A stretch of 60,272 bases of DNA from Parendozoicomonas sp. Alg238-R29 (lineage in GTDB: Bacteria; Pseudomonadota; Gammaproteobacteria; Pseudomonadales; Endozoicomonadaceae), in the NCBI RefSeq assembly GCF_947331445.1, contig NZ_CAMZOG010000018.1, positions 1-60,272 of the forward strand. Reading direction: 5' to 3'. The position numbers were made by a program, and so were the translations under genes. Every line of letters starts with the position of its first letter. Position 1 is the stretch's first letter. Under the pieces are notes generated by a model. The model was not told the DNA's origin. It searched no databases and saw only the letters and a program-made list of their open reading frames with translations. Below are positions 43,582 to 53,283 of this stretch, in pieces.

Positions 43582-45627
43582 TCACTCCTGATCTTCGTGC
43601 TTCCAGGCAGCAATAAGCTCCTTCTGAGTCACAGCTGAAACTGCTGCGTAATGACTGAGGCTGAACGAGTACTGGCCTTCTCCCCCAGTAAGAGCTTTCA
43701 GCCGATTACTGTAACTGCTGACACTGGACAGTGGCGCACTGGCCAGAATGGTGAATTCATTACCATTTCCCGCTTCAGTACCAGTGACCATTCCACGGGA
43801 ACTGGCGAGGTCACCGGTTATATCGCCCATACATTGTTGTGGAGAGCGAATCTCCATGGAAACATGGGGTTCAAGAATAACTGGGCCTGCCTGCTTCACG
43901 GCTTCAATAAATGCCTTCTTGCCTGCGGTAGAAAAAGCGATTTCTTTGGAATCAACCGGGTGATGCTTGCCATCGTAAACAATGACCCGAACATCGTGCA
44001 GGGCGTAACCGGCAACGGCCCCTTGTTGGAGAACTTTGCGAACGCCTTTTTCTACAGCTGGAATAAATTGGCCGGGAATAACGCCACCAACGACTTCGTC
44101 CACGAATTCAAACCCAGCACCACGTTCCAAAGGTTCTATACGCAGGAAGACTTCACCAAACTGACCGGAGCCACTATTCTGTTTCTTGTGACGGTGATGG
44201 CCTTCAGCTTTTTTGGTAATGGTTTCACGATAAGCAATGCTGGGCTCGGATGTTGTCACTTCCATATTGTAAACCGCAGTCATCTCGTTCATCACTGCTT
44301 TCAAATGAAGCTCGCCCAGACCAAGAAGAACAGTTTCGTTTTGACGTTCACGGAATTCGATGCGAAGTCCGGGATCCTCTGCTGCGATACGCTGAAGAAC
44401 ATCAGACATTTTCTGTTCATCACCCTGATGAGCCGGAGCAACGGCAATGCTGGCCATGGGAGTTGGGAAGCTCAGGGGCCGAAGATGGAAATTATCTTCT
44501 TCATGGGAATCATGCAGGACTGCATCGTAGAACAGTGAATCAGCCTTAGCGATAGCACAAATATCACCGGGGCCAGCTTCTTCAATGGATATATGTTCAC
44601 TGCCCTGAAGTTTGACTAAATGGGTAATGCGCAGAGGCTTTCGGCCATCACCAACGAAAAGCTGGCTACCATTGCGAATCAGACCTTGGTGAATTCTGAA
44701 AATGCCCAGTTTGCCCATGAAAGGATCCATGGTCAGTTTAAATACATGGGCAACAACATGATCATCAGGAACAGGGCGAATTGAAACTTCTTCTGCCTCT
44801 TCTCCTTCTCCTTTCATAAAGAGTGGAGGATTACCTTCAAGAGGTGTTGGCATAAGTTCCGAAATAACCCGCAGAAGCAGATCGATTCCAGCGCCGGTTT
44901 CAGCTGAGGTAAAGCAAACGGGCACTAAATGATTCTGGCAAAGAGCAATTTCAAAAGGTTCATGCAGCTGCTCAACACTGATGCTTTCACCTTGTTCGAG
45001 GTAAAGCTCCATCAATTCATCATCAACCTCTACAACCTGATCAACCAGATTGCTGTGAGCCTCTTCAATAGATGAGAAGGATGTATCAATTGTTTCGTCA
45101 GGATTGAAATAACAATCCGTTACCAGCCCGGCTTCTGTGGGAAGGTTAACGGGCAGGCATTCTTCCCCCAAAGACTCCTGAACATCCAAAAGAACGGATT
45201 CAAGATCATCCGCTTCATCTATGTGGTTGATAATGACTAACCCACACTTATGACGCTCTTTCAATTTTTCCCAGGCTTGCCGGGCAACAGGTTCTACACC
45301 ATTTTTTGCGTTAATAACCAGAGCTACTGTTTCTACCGCAGGTAAGGCTGCCATAGCTCTACCAAAAAGATCTGGGTATCCGGGGGTGTCTAGCAGGTTA
45401 ATACAGCAGGTTGAATTGGGAATATAAATCAGGGAGGTTTCGAGGGAGTGTCCAGCTTGTTTTTCCAGGTTTGAGTAATCTGAAACTGTGTTGCGCCCTT
45501 GTATTGTCCCGGGCGCTGATGTACTGCCGTTGTCGTGAAGCAAAGCCTCGCAAAGTGTGGTTTTACCACTACCAGCATGACCAAGCAGAGCAATATTACG
45601 AATCTGGTCGCTTGTATAGCCGGCCAT
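43582..45627 (-). CDS. Elongation factor G-like GTPase
   Basis: The 681-residue protein has the full EF-G domain order. The G domain has P-loop GHAGSGKTT, DTPGYPD and NHID, the last unusual for the NKxD motif. Domain II, the Gly/Arg-rich domain III-IV (GLGELHLKAVMNEM, GSGQFGEVFLRIEP) and the C-terminal domain V (EPHVSMEIRSPQQCMGDITGDL) follow. It belongs to the EF-G-like paralogue group rather than to canonical FusA, which normally sits in the str operon. The ATG at 45627 is preceded by AGGAGGG. Confidence 0.88.
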   Translation of the reverse strand: MAGYTSDQIRNIALLGHAGSGKTTLCEALLHDNGSTSAPGTIQGRNTVSDYSNLEKQAGHSLETSLIYIPNSTCCINLLDTPGYPDLFGRAMAALPAVETVALVINAKNGVEPVARQAWEKLKERHKCGLVIINHIDEADDLESVLLDVQESLGEECLPVNLPTEAGLVTDCYFNPDETIDTSFSSIEEAHSNLVDQVVEVDDELMELYLEQGESISVEQLHEPFEIALCQNHLVPVCFTSAETGAGIDLLLRVISELMPTPLEGNPPLFMKGEGEEAEEVSIRPVPDDHVVAHVFKLTMDPFMGKLGIFRIHQGLIRNGSQLFVGDGRKPLRITHLVKLQGSEHISIEEAGPGDICAIAKADSLFYDAVLHDSHEEDNFHLRPLSFPTPMASIAVAPAHQGDEQKMSDVLQRIAAEDPGLRIEFRERQNETVLLGLGELHLKAVMNEMTAVYNMEVTTSEPSIAYRETITKKAEGHHRHKKQNSGSGQFGEVFLRIEPLERGAGFEFVDEVVGGVIPGQFIPAVEKGVRKVLQQGAVAGYALHDVRVIVYDGKHHPVDSKEIAFSTAGKKAFIEAVKQAGPVILEPHVSMEIRSPQQCMGDITGDLASSRGMVTGTEAGNGNEFTILASAPLSSVSSYSNRLKALTGGEGQYSFSLSHYAAVSAVTQKELIAAWKHEDQE

Positions 45628-45765
45628 CACCTTCCCTCCTGTTCGAGTGAATTATGTGAGTTGTGACGGATAACGCTGATAATTCGGAAATTACTATGTT
45701 CAGTATATGGAGGGCGTAATGTGGAAAACTTGTTCCCGGTCAAAGGAATCGAAAATCAAGGAAAG

Positions 45766-45789
45766 TACGCCTTCACAAATGAAGGCGTA
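45766..45789 (-). terminator. Hairpin after pdxH
   Basis: TACGCCTTCA pairs perfectly with TGAAGGCGTA across CAAA, 15 bases beyond the pdxH stop. The U-tract is weak. Confidence 0.6.
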
Positions 45790-45804
45790 ATAAGAAGAAG
45801 GTAA

Positions 45805-46443
45805 TTAAGGGGCGAGTCGCTCGATGTTCCAATCATTATTATCTGCTTTTTGGTAGCAGAAACGATCGTGTAATCGGCTTGGGCGACCCTGCCAGAATTC
45901 AATCTGTTCTGGTTTCACTCTATAACCACCCCAGAAAGAAGGAACGGGCACTTCTCCCTGTTGAAACTTGCGTTTCATCTCATCCATTTTTAATTCCAGT
46001 ATTTTACGTCCCGTAATCACGCTACTCTGATGAGAAACCCAGGCACCGAGCTGGCTACCGTGGGGGCGACTAAGGAAATATTTCATGGTTTCGGCCTTGC
46101 CGATTTTTTCGGCCTGACCGCGAATCACAATCTGTCGCTCAAGCCCCAGCCAGAGAAACATTAAAGCAACGTTGGGGTTGCTCTCAATATGCTGGGCTTT
46201 GTTACTGGTGTAGTTGGTGAAGAAAACAAAACCTTTGTCGTCGTAGTATTTCAGCAGAACGGTACGAAGACTTGGTTGCCCATCGGCGGATACCGTGGCC
46301 AGACTCATGGCATTGGGTTCTGCAATCTGCATGGTTTGAGCCTGCTCAAACCACTTGGTAAATTGCAGCGTAGGGGTAGGAGCAAGAGAATCTGAGTTTA
46401 ACCCATCTCGGGTGTACTCTTCACGCAGGGCGCTAAGGTCCAT
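45805..46443 (-). CDS. pdxH: Pyridoxamine 5'-phosphate oxidase
   Basis: PdxH is the FMN-dependent oxidase that makes pyridoxal 5'-phosphate from PNP or PMP. The 212 residues show LREEYTRDGL at the N-terminus, AMSLATVSADGQPSLRTVLLK, GFVFFTNYTSNKAQHI, RPHGSQLGAWVSHQSS and the C-terminal WGGYRVKPEQIEFWQGRPSRLHDR. All are diagnostic. Confidence 0.97.
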   Translation of the reverse strand: MDLSALREEYTRDGLNSDSLAPTPTLQFTKWFEQAQTMQIAEPNAMSLATVSADGQPSLRTVLLKYYDDKGFVFFTNYTSNKAQHIESNPNVALMFLWLGLERQIVIRGQAEKIGKAETMKYFLSRPHGSQLGAWVSHQSSVITGRKILELKMDEMKRKFQQGEVPVPSFWGGYRVKPEQIEFWQGRPSRLHDRFCYQKADNNDWNIERLAP

Positions 46444-46522
46444 AGCAATGGTATCCAGTCCAACTTCTGATTCCCTGATGATGGCACTGTTACCGCTTTT
46501 TATAAAGAACAGTACAGGCTGA

Positions 46523-46582
46523 TGTTACCGGGTGTTACCTGGGGTGGGGGAGTGTTACCTGAAATGGGATGTTTCCTGTAAC
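46523..46582 (+). promoter_or_regulatory. Upstream activator sites for small RNA 2
   Basis: TGTTACC occurs at 46523-46529, 46533-46539 and 46553-46559, with an inverted TGTAAC at 46577-46582. These are the same GTTAC/GTAAC elements as upstream of small RNA 1 and lie 75-135 bases before a sigma54-type promoter. Confidence 0.6.
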
Positions 46583-46656
46583 TGCACAGGGTTTTAGGAA
46601 AGCACTAAAATACAGGATTGTTTATAACCATCTGATTTTAAACAATTTATAGAAGT

Positions 46657-46672
46657 TGGCCTGCTACCTGCT
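46657..46672 (+). promoter_or_regulatory. Sigma54 promoter of small RNA 2
   Basis: TGGCCTGCTACCTGCT keeps the -24 GG and -12 GC at the correct spacing and matches TGGC-N7-TGCT of the consensus. Transcription would start near 46683. Confidence 0.7.
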
Positions 46673-46682
46673 ATTACTCAAT

Positions 46683-46953
46683 TACAATAAAAATAATAAG
46701 TGTGACTAATAATAAAAATAATAAAGTCAGTTCTTTCCGAAAAATAAAAATAATAACGGCATGCGAACGGATTGTTTTGGAAGATGCTTTTTTGTGGCTA
46801 ACCGGAAGCAGCAACCGTGTGTTTTAAGAGAGGCCGTTTAAACGGTTCAGAAAACACAGGAAGCAGGGAGGCAGGCAAGCCATTAACCGCACATCTTATA
46901 AAGCAATCCGCTTGAGAGAACCTTAAAACGGAGCCGATTGGCTCCGTTTTTTT
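46683..46953 (+). ncRNA. CrcZ/CrcY-like small RNA 2
   Basis: The predicted transcript of about 271 nt carries three long A-rich motifs: 46686-46699 (AATAAAAATAATAA), 46708-46724 (AATAATAAAAATAATAA) and 46740-46756 (AAAAATAAAAATAATAA). The second is the loop of TGACT/AGTCA and the third the loop of CCG/CGG. A structured GC-richer part follows and ends in a rho-independent terminator at 46925-46953. It shares promoter type, activator sites, motif style and terminator with small RNA 1, 3.9 kb away. No ORF of note lies within it. Confidence 0.7.
46925..46953 (+). terminator. Terminator of small RNA 2
   Basis: AAAACGGAGCC pairs with GGCTCCGTTTT and is followed by further T residues. No + strand coding gene precedes it. 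Confidence 0.92.
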
Positions 46954-46978
46954 ATGGCTGGATTTGCTCAGCTTTACA

Positions 46979-49450
46979 TCACAACTCCACATCTATAAGA
47001 ACTGGATCGTGGTCACTGCAGCTGAATGGCCCTGGTGATTTAGGCAATGTTCCAGAGTATTTCGAGCTGTATTCAAATAGTGAGTTTTCCAGAGAATTGA
47101 TATGCCAGTCGATCACATTTTTGGTTTTGGCTGCCAAAGAGGGGCTGCCCAATGCATGATCCAGACTGCCTAGCTCACCATCGTAAACATAGCTGTAGGC
47201 TTTATCTCCATGAAGTTTGCGGGGTAGCGAAACATACTTGTAGCCCTGAGTTATGGTATCGCCAGGGTTGGGAAAAGTCTCCCCTGCTGCAGGTGCTGGG
47301 AATGTAGCAGCAGAAGATGTTTTTACGGTACCTTCTACTTTGTCTGCTTCAAGAATGTAAACAGGGTCTTCCATGCCATAAGCATTGTAATCACCAAGAA
47401 GTATGACATCTTCATCGCCATAAGTTGCCTTGATATGCTCACCGAGCCTAACAGCGGCCGAAACCCTCAAATTGTTACAGCACCCCTGAACGCCAACATC
47501 ATCTTCATCTGCAGGATCATCCTTACAACCACTGCAGCGCTTGGATTTAAAGTGATTCACGACGGCAGTTATACATTTCGCAGCGTTATTTTTCATACAG
47601 AACTTCTGCACGATAGAGTCTCGCTGACCAATAGTTTTTCCATCCTTCGTTTCCTTAGGCATTTCCAGAACGGTCAGGTCTCCAGAAGGAGTAAAAACAG
47701 ATGGGCGATAAATCAGCCCAACAGAGATGGCGTCTGTACCAACCTGTGTACCGGTTGATGGGAAAACAAAAGCGAAGTGCTTACTGGAATCCTCTTCTTC
47801 ATAGTTCAGGCTGGTCACAAGATTGCCAAGCGCGGACTGAACCTCTTTGCTATTGTTTCCAACTTCGAGCAAGCCAATGAGGTCAGAGTCCATCCTGCGG
47901 ATTGCCAGAACTGTTTTACGCCGTTGCAGGGCAAAATCATTGGAGGTGTCCGCTCCTCTGCTGTTCATGCCAGAAGGCAGAGAAGGTGCCCCCTCTACAA
48001 CATCGTTAGTGAAAAAATTAAGAAGATTCAGGCCTGCTATTCGTGTTAATCCTGGTGCTCGGGGGGCTGGGGCGTCGATTCTTACGAACTCTTCATCCGT
48101 AGAGGGAACAACTTGATCATCCGACCACGGGGCTGTCGGGTAAAAGTAATAGTCACCATACCCATACCCTACAACAACAGGAATATCCTTAACCTGAGTA
48201 CCAACTCTCAGGGGATGTTTGTAAGGATCGAATTGAGGGTAATATTCAATTTCCCCATTGGTTTGACTGAAGGCAGATTTCAAGACAATACGATTGTTCT
48301 GGTTTTGCGTGACCAGGTTGGAGCACTCTGTGGTACCAGGACGATAGATTTGCGAAGGCTTGTACTGAACGTTTTTAGAGAGGAATAAATCGTTCTTACG
48401 GCTGTCATAGTTATAGCTATAGGATTTACTGATTGTGCCGGAGAACTTCACCTTCATCCCCTCATAAGGTTCCATACTGCCGGTACCGGACTGCCATTTT
48501 TGAAGAACTATATCCGCAGGAAGAGTTCTCTCTTTTATGGCAAGGTTGTGTGAACCGGCAGCCTTGCAGACCTTACCGTTTTCCAGCTCCTGAACCCGTG
48601 TTTCGTTGTAGGCCTCAGCAATTTTTCCCCGGATTCTCACCAGATCATTGACTGCAATACTGGCAACCGTACCATTAACAAAAATGCCTTCCGATGTTGC
48701 TTCGTTGCCATCTTCCCGGTCAGCTGGCTCCTGAATAAAGAAACCGTTATCGGCAACCAGTGTGACGAGACCTTCCAGCGTTACGATAGTTCCGACCTCA
48801 GGGCTTGCTGACCCTGTGCCTTGAACTGTGTGAATCGCAGTCAGAGTGCTACTGGAGCAATCAACAGGGGAAATAGAGTCTATAGGATTGAAGCTGCCGA
48901 ACTGGCTGAGCAAATCTGCAGGAGGAGGCGATGTGGTGATTTCTATGGATTCCCATTCAGCAGGATCATAGGTTGTGCTGGGTTGAGGTTGTCTGCGGCG
49001 TAACAAGCGGTTTTTGGCAAAGTGGGTACCGCCGGTTGTGCCAACCATGTCGATTAAAGTTTCTCCTTTAAGGATTTGAATCGGATCATTGCCGTTAAAG
49101 TAGGTAAGTTTGGTTTCCGTTATATTGGCCTTGTCTTTTACTTCCTGCTTTGCACTGTTGTGAACAAACACCAGTGCCGCTTTGGGGGCAAGCGTTCTCA
49201 GGCTTGCATCAACATCATTCCAGTTGAGAATGCCACTTGTTGAGCTGCAGTTACCGTTATAGCAACGCTTGAGGGTGTACTGGGTCAGGTCCAGAGATTC
49301 AGTACCTGTGTTATAAACTTCCAGTGCTTTGTCATAGCTTCTCCCTTCCAGGTATTCACTGATGATCAATTCAGCTTGTACTTGGCAGGCGAAAGCGAAA
49401 AGCAGGAAAACAGATGCGCGATATCTGGCGCAGTTGAGAATGGTTTTCAT
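46979..49450 (-). CDS. Secreted lamin-tail nuclease, ExeM/NucH family
   Basis: The 823-residue product has a signal peptide (FLLFAFACQVQA). A lamin-tail domain follows (LIISEYLEGRSYDKALEVYN), then an OB-like region (GSASPEVGTIVTLEGLVTLV). The C-terminal endonuclease/exonuclease/phosphatase domain carries LIGLLEVGNN, VVNHFKSKRCSG, LLGDYNAYGMEDP and the terminal SDHDPVLIDVEL, with the metal-binding Asp and His. ExeM/NucH enzymes degrade extracellular DNA. I chose the ATG at 49450 (GAGG 8 bases upstream). The autotransporter gene ends 13 bases upstream, suggesting an operon. Confidence 0.88.
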   Translation of the reverse strand: MKTILNCARYRASVFLLFAFACQVQAELIISEYLEGRSYDKALEVYNTGTESLDLTQYTLKRCYNGNCSSTSGILNWNDVDASLRTLAPKAALVFVHNSAKQEVKDKANITETKLTYFNGNDPIQILKGETLIDMVGTTGGTHFAKNRLLRRRQPQPSTTYDPAEWESIEITTSPPPADLLSQFGSFNPIDSISPVDCSSSTLTAIHTVQGTGSASPEVGTIVTLEGLVTLVADNGFFIQEPADREDGNEATSEGIFVNGTVASIAVNDLVRIRGKIAEAYNETRVQELENGKVCKAAGSHNLAIKERTLPADIVLQKWQSGTGSMEPYEGMKVKFSGTISKSYSYNYDSRKNDLFLSKNVQYKPSQIYRPGTTECSNLVTQNQNNRIVLKSAFSQTNGEIEYYPQFDPYKHPLRVGTQVKDIPVVVGYGYGDYYFYPTAPWSDDQVVPSTDEEFVRIDAPAPRAPGLTRIAGLNLLNFFTNDVVEGAPSLPSGMNSRGADTSNDFALQRRKTVLAIRRMDSDLIGLLEVGNNSKEVQSALGNLVTSLNYEEEDSSKHFAFVFPSTGTQVGTDAISVGLIYRPSVFTPSGDLTVLEMPKETKDGKTIGQRDSIVQKFCMKNNAAKCITAVVNHFKSKRCSGCKDDPADEDDVGVQGCCNNLRVSAAVRLGEHIKATYGDEDVILLGDYNAYGMEDPVYILEADKVEGTVKTSSAATFPAPAAGETFPNPGDTITQGYKYVSLPRKLHGDKAYSYVYDGELGSLDHALGSPSLAAKTKNVIDWHINSLENSLFEYSSKYSGTLPKSPGPFSCSDHDPVLIDVEL

Positions 49451-49462
49451 GATCTGCACCTC

Positions 49463-52024
49463 TTAAAACTCATAACGAATCCGGCCAATAAAACCGACAT
49501 CGGTAAAACCATCCCGCCAGATTCCGGTAACATCAGCGGTGTAGGTTAGATTGTTGTGCAGGTAATCAAGTCCGACCTGGCCAGTCAGGGTAAAGCGTCC
49601 TTTATCGGGTGCTTTCACCTTGATAGTTGGGCTGGTACCGATGGTGTATCGGGTATCAAGCTTGTCATCTTTCAAGTCATACCAGCCCATAACACTGGCG
49701 TGGGGTTGTATATGGTTTGGCAGAACTTGCGAGACATACTCAACACCAGCTCCCAGTTCAAAGGCGGTAGCGTCAGCATCTTTGATTCTTTCGTCCAGAT
49801 ATGGACCTTTAAACTTGTAGCTTTCGGTATCGGCGTAGGTCACATTGATACCTCCTACAACTGCCAGTGGAACAGTGTCGCAAAGCAGTTCAGCGTTTTT
49901 CAGCAATACCTGAATGTTAAGCAGGCTCGAATCGTATTTGGCTTTGTGCTTGACACTGTTTACGTAACGACTGGACTCACTGTTGGCATAGCCATAACTG
50001 AACTGACCTCTTAGCTCGCCGTACTCTGTAAACATATTGCGATAGAACGTGAGCATGTGCAGGTCAGAATTCAGCCTGTTTCTGCTCTTCTTGTATTTAA
50101 CTTCGGAGTCTACAGCGGTAAAGGCGATTCCAATCGTTTCATCGGAGTCTCGCAGGCGTGTATCAAAGCCGACAGTAATTCCTTTTTGATCGCCATCGTA
50201 ACCAAGGTCATCTTTGTTTTTATCCTGATCACTGTCGTCTGCATGAAGTTGTGCCCAGAAACCTTGGACAGTGTCTGCTCCATCACCCGTGCTTACACCA
50301 GTAGATGACAGTCGTGTGTTAACACGGGTGGCAACATTCTGGGCACTGTTCTGCAGCGTTGCAGAGCTTGTTTGTGTTGCCGGGGTTAACTCACGGGACA
50401 ATACCTCAATAGTTGATGGGTTGTTCCCCGCCTTCATAACCAGTTCCTGCATTGCTGATGGAGCGTATTTGACAGAGTTCATCACGGCAGCGCTCTGGTT
50501 TCTGGAAATCCTGTACTTCCTGAATTGCTGGTCAAGCTCCTGATCTGATTTCAGGGAGAAAATTGCTGCATATTGGTTTGATGCAGGCGTGGAGGTTGAG
50601 GTGTTCACCATCATATTGTTGCTGGTGAGCATTGCCGGTTCGCCACTGAATGTACCGGCGGTGAACAGTGTATAGGGTGTATCCAGCTTTGGATTTGGAA
50701 CAGAGAGTGCTACTTCGCTTGTTGCTCCAAGGGTAAGGTTTCCCGTGGTTGTTACATAAGGCGACGATGGAGATGAGGTCGTGTCCAAATTTAGCCCGAT
50801 CTTGCCATCAACTGATAGTGTGTTTGCTGATAGTGGCTGAGTGAGATGAAGTTCTGCACCGTTGCTGACAGAGACACTGTCAATATTCGCTAAACGGCCA
50901 CGAACAGTACCACCATCAATTTCTACTACCGCCCTGTTCTCGGTATTACCAAGAATTCCTCCGAGTGTTGAGCCTTTTTCCTGCCTGTAAGTGAGAACAT
51001 TTGTCGCTTGTGAGAAGTCGACAGCAATTGCCGATGGCGTTAATGCTGTTATTGTTCCCTGATTCACTAGTTTTGCTGTGATATCACCAGCACCAGAAAT
51101 TGCTGTTTTGCCTCCTTCCACTGTTCCCTTAATGATTATTTGTCCATCGAACCTGGCATAGCTTGTACCATCGACGGCTTTGCCGAGCCGTATGCCTGTA
51201 TCCTGACCGGTAACGCGACTGTTTTCCCCAAGTTCAATGCTTAACTTCCCGGCCGGGTCTGAAGACGTCAGTTCACCATGAACCAAAGCTATACCGGTTT
51301 TACTGCCTGAAACCGTGCCATCGATAACTATCGTGCTGAACTGATATTTGGGCAGCGCTGAAGCGATATTGATATTGGCTGGTGAACCAAAGCGGATCGC
51401 ACCATCAAAAAGATCTGTTGCTGAGACAGTGCTGTTCTTACGGATTGTGAGAGTGTGGCTGCCAGGAGCATCGTTTTTTAATAAATCTGGTGTTGAGGTG
51501 TAGAGAATGGCTCCACCCTGCTGACCTATAATCTTTCCGTCTGTGCTGAGAGTGCCAGAGGCGCTCCCATCAATACTGATAGCTGGCAGAAACTCGGATT
51601 GGGTCTGGACTTTACCGTCAACAGCCAGGAGATATGTTGCCTTTGCTGACACTTTTGCGGCATCTCCAAACTCTGACGACAGCGTACCAAGTACATTCGC
51701 AGTACCTGCGGATGAGTCTGGCTCTAGATGTAGAGCTGTATATTCAGCATCAACTGTTCCACCTTCTTTTATATTAAGGTTAAAGGAGGGGTTCTTGCCG
51801 GTTATTAGGAAGGCTTCGTTTCTGGTCTTTGCACTGACTGAGCTAGTGACATCTACCGTTCCTGATGTGCCAGCCGGAACAGTATAAAGAGGACCTTTTC
51901 CTGACTTGGGGGAAGTAATGGAACAACTGCCGTTTATAGTACCCTGGCATTCTTCAGCCAGTGCACCTGATGCCTGAATGGCAGCGCAGAGCGGCAACAT
52001 GCAGGACACAAATGATCTGTTCAT
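49463..52024 (-). CDS. Autotransporter (type Va) with beta-helix passenger
   Basis: The 853-residue product begins with a signal peptide (CMLPLCAAIQASGALA). The passenger (about residues 25-490) is a run of short Gly/Thr/Ser-rich strands, such as GKIGLNLDTTSS, typical of a right-handed beta-helix. The last 280 residues form the translocator barrel: FWAQLHADDSDQDKN, GVTVGFD-like ITVGFDTRLRD, and the final IRYEF with terminal Phe. The passenger ligand is unknown; no protease motif is visible. It precedes the nuclease gene in the same direction. Confidence 0.88.
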   Translation of the reverse strand: MNRSFVSCMLPLCAAIQASGALAEECQGTINGSCSITSPKSGKGPLYTVPAGTSGTVDVTSSVSAKTRNEAFLITGKNPSFNLNIKEGGTVDAEYTALHLEPDSSAGTANVLGTLSSEFGDAAKVSAKATYLLAVDGKVQTQSEFLPAISIDGSASGTLSTDGKIIGQQGGAILYTSTPDLLKNDAPGSHTLTIRKNSTVSATDLFDGAIRFGSPANINIASALPKYQFSTIVIDGTVSGSKTGIALVHGELTSSDPAGKLSIELGENSRVTGQDTGIRLGKAVDGTSYARFDGQIIIKGTVEGGKTAISGAGDITAKLVNQGTITALTPSAIAVDFSQATNVLTYRQEKGSTLGGILGNTENRAVVEIDGGTVRGRLANIDSVSVSNGAELHLTQPLSANTLSVDGKIGLNLDTTSSPSSPYVTTTGNLTLGATSEVALSVPNPKLDTPYTLFTAGTFSGEPAMLTSNNMMVNTSTSTPASNQYAAIFSLKSDQELDQQFRKYRISRNQSAAVMNSVKYAPSAMQELVMKAGNNPSTIEVLSRELTPATQTSSATLQNSAQNVATRVNTRLSSTGVSTGDGADTVQGFWAQLHADDSDQDKNKDDLGYDGDQKGITVGFDTRLRDSDETIGIAFTAVDSEVKYKKSRNRLNSDLHMLTFYRNMFTEYGELRGQFSYGYANSESSRYVNSVKHKAKYDSSLLNIQVLLKNAELLCDTVPLAVVGGINVTYADTESYKFKGPYLDERIKDADATAFELGAGVEYVSQVLPNHIQPHASVMGWYDLKDDKLDTRYTIGTSPTIKVKAPDKGRFTLTGQVGLDYLHNNLTYTADVTGIWRDGFTDVGFIGRIRYEF

Positions 52025-52167
52025 TGGGGCTACTGCAGCTTATTGCTAGGAAAAACAGCAGAAAGAATAGTCATAACTCGAAGGGGTGCAGGTGAAAAAG
52101 AGGAAACCTGCTGCTAGCTGACGATGCTTATACCAGCAGGTTATCTATAAGTCTGTGGTTATATAAT

Positions 52168-53199
52168 TTACAGCCAGTCAGTCAGCATTACCCCAAGACT
52201 GAACCGGCTGACACTGGCGTTATAGTCAATCAGGCTTTCACCATAACCGTTAAAGTACTGCACATAACCTCGCAGCTTGGTCTTGCTACTTAAGGGGAAA
52301 GACCAGCCCAGTTGCACAGCGCCTTTATTGTCTGAACGAAGATTGTTACGCAGCATCATGCTGATGTTGTGCTCGCCAAGCTTGTAGAACATGCTGGCTT
52401 CACCATATCCCAGATATTTAGTGATATCCGGGTTGTCGTCACCATCTGGATCGGTTGGCGATTTCTTTTTATCTTCCGGAATGCGCCACCAGGGTTTCAG
52501 GTGCAGGTAGAAATTGTCTTTCTCCAGCAGTATCGAAGCAAAAACACGGTTCCAGCTTCGTGATAATTCATCACCACGACCATTGGACTGGTGGTTCAAC
52601 CCCAGCTGTAGATTACGAACTTTCATGCCAAGCAGGTCGTAATCCGTTGCCATAGTGTAAAAGATTTCCGGCTCATGGTTAGTCTCACGAAACGGGCTGG
52701 AAACATCTTTGTTATAGGCCTGCCACCATGACTGGTTGGTGTAGGCAACATAGATATCACCCTTGTCTGAAAAAACACCTTTAGCAACAGCTGTTTTTAA
52801 ACTGAGCTGAAATTTAACTTCCATTTTGTCATAACTGGAGGTTCGGGTTGCGAAAGGCTTCCAGTTCGGCTGGTCGTTGTAAGACAGAGGCAGTACATAG
52901 TTTTGCCGGTGCGGGGAAATGACAAACAGTTCGTCCCGGGTTTTGCTTTCAATGGCTACCCGGTTTTCAAATGGGGTTGATTCTTCTATTTCTTCAGTTT
53001 GCGAGACAAGTGCGGAATCAGAGCTTTGAGTGGCAGAACAAATAGATTTTATTGTGGCCACAGTTGTATCGGGAGCCACTTGTTCCAACTGTTTCAGGAG
53101 ACAATTTTGATAGCTGTCTGCGAATGAACTCTCAACAGGCAGGAGTGTCAGGCCGCCAAAAGCAAATATGAAATACGGGGTGGCTTTGCTGGTAGTCAT
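52168..53199 (-). CDS. pldA: Outer membrane phospholipase A1 (OMPLA)
   Basis: PldA is an outer membrane beta-barrel that hydrolyses phospholipids after Ca-dependent dimerisation. The 343 residues include a signal peptide, an N-terminal extension, and the active-site block GLNHQSNGRGDELSRSWNR, with the His-x-Ser and Asn of the catalytic triad as in E. coli OMPLA. KPWWRIPED follows as in the family. The gene lies downstream of mrcB on the same strand. Confidence 0.92.
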   Translation of the reverse strand: MTTSKATPYFIFAFGGLTLLPVESSFADSYQNCLLKQLEQVAPDTTVATIKSICSATQSSDSALVSQTEEIEESTPFENRVAIESKTRDELFVISPHRQNYVLPLSYNDQPNWKPFATRTSSYDKMEVKFQLSLKTAVAKGVFSDKGDIYVAYTNQSWWQAYNKDVSSPFRETNHEPEIFYTMATDYDLLGMKVRNLQLGLNHQSNGRGDELSRSWNRVFASILLEKDNFYLHLKPWWRIPEDKKKSPTDPDGDDNPDITKYLGYGEASMFYKLGEHNISMMLRNNLRSDNKGAVQLGWSFPLSSKTKLRGYVQYFNGYGESLIDYNASVSRFSLGVMLTDWL

Positions 53200-53283
53200 T
53201 GGTGTTTATTTTTTATTGTTAATGTTTCGATTATCGCAGTCTTTAATCGTATGAATCCAATTATTCAGCCAACTCTTAAGTGT

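Noticed and set aside
43651-44538. 295-codon + strand ORF inside the EF-G-like gene
   Set aside because: It is entirely antisense to a well-supported GTPase; its composition follows from the codon usage of the opposite strand.
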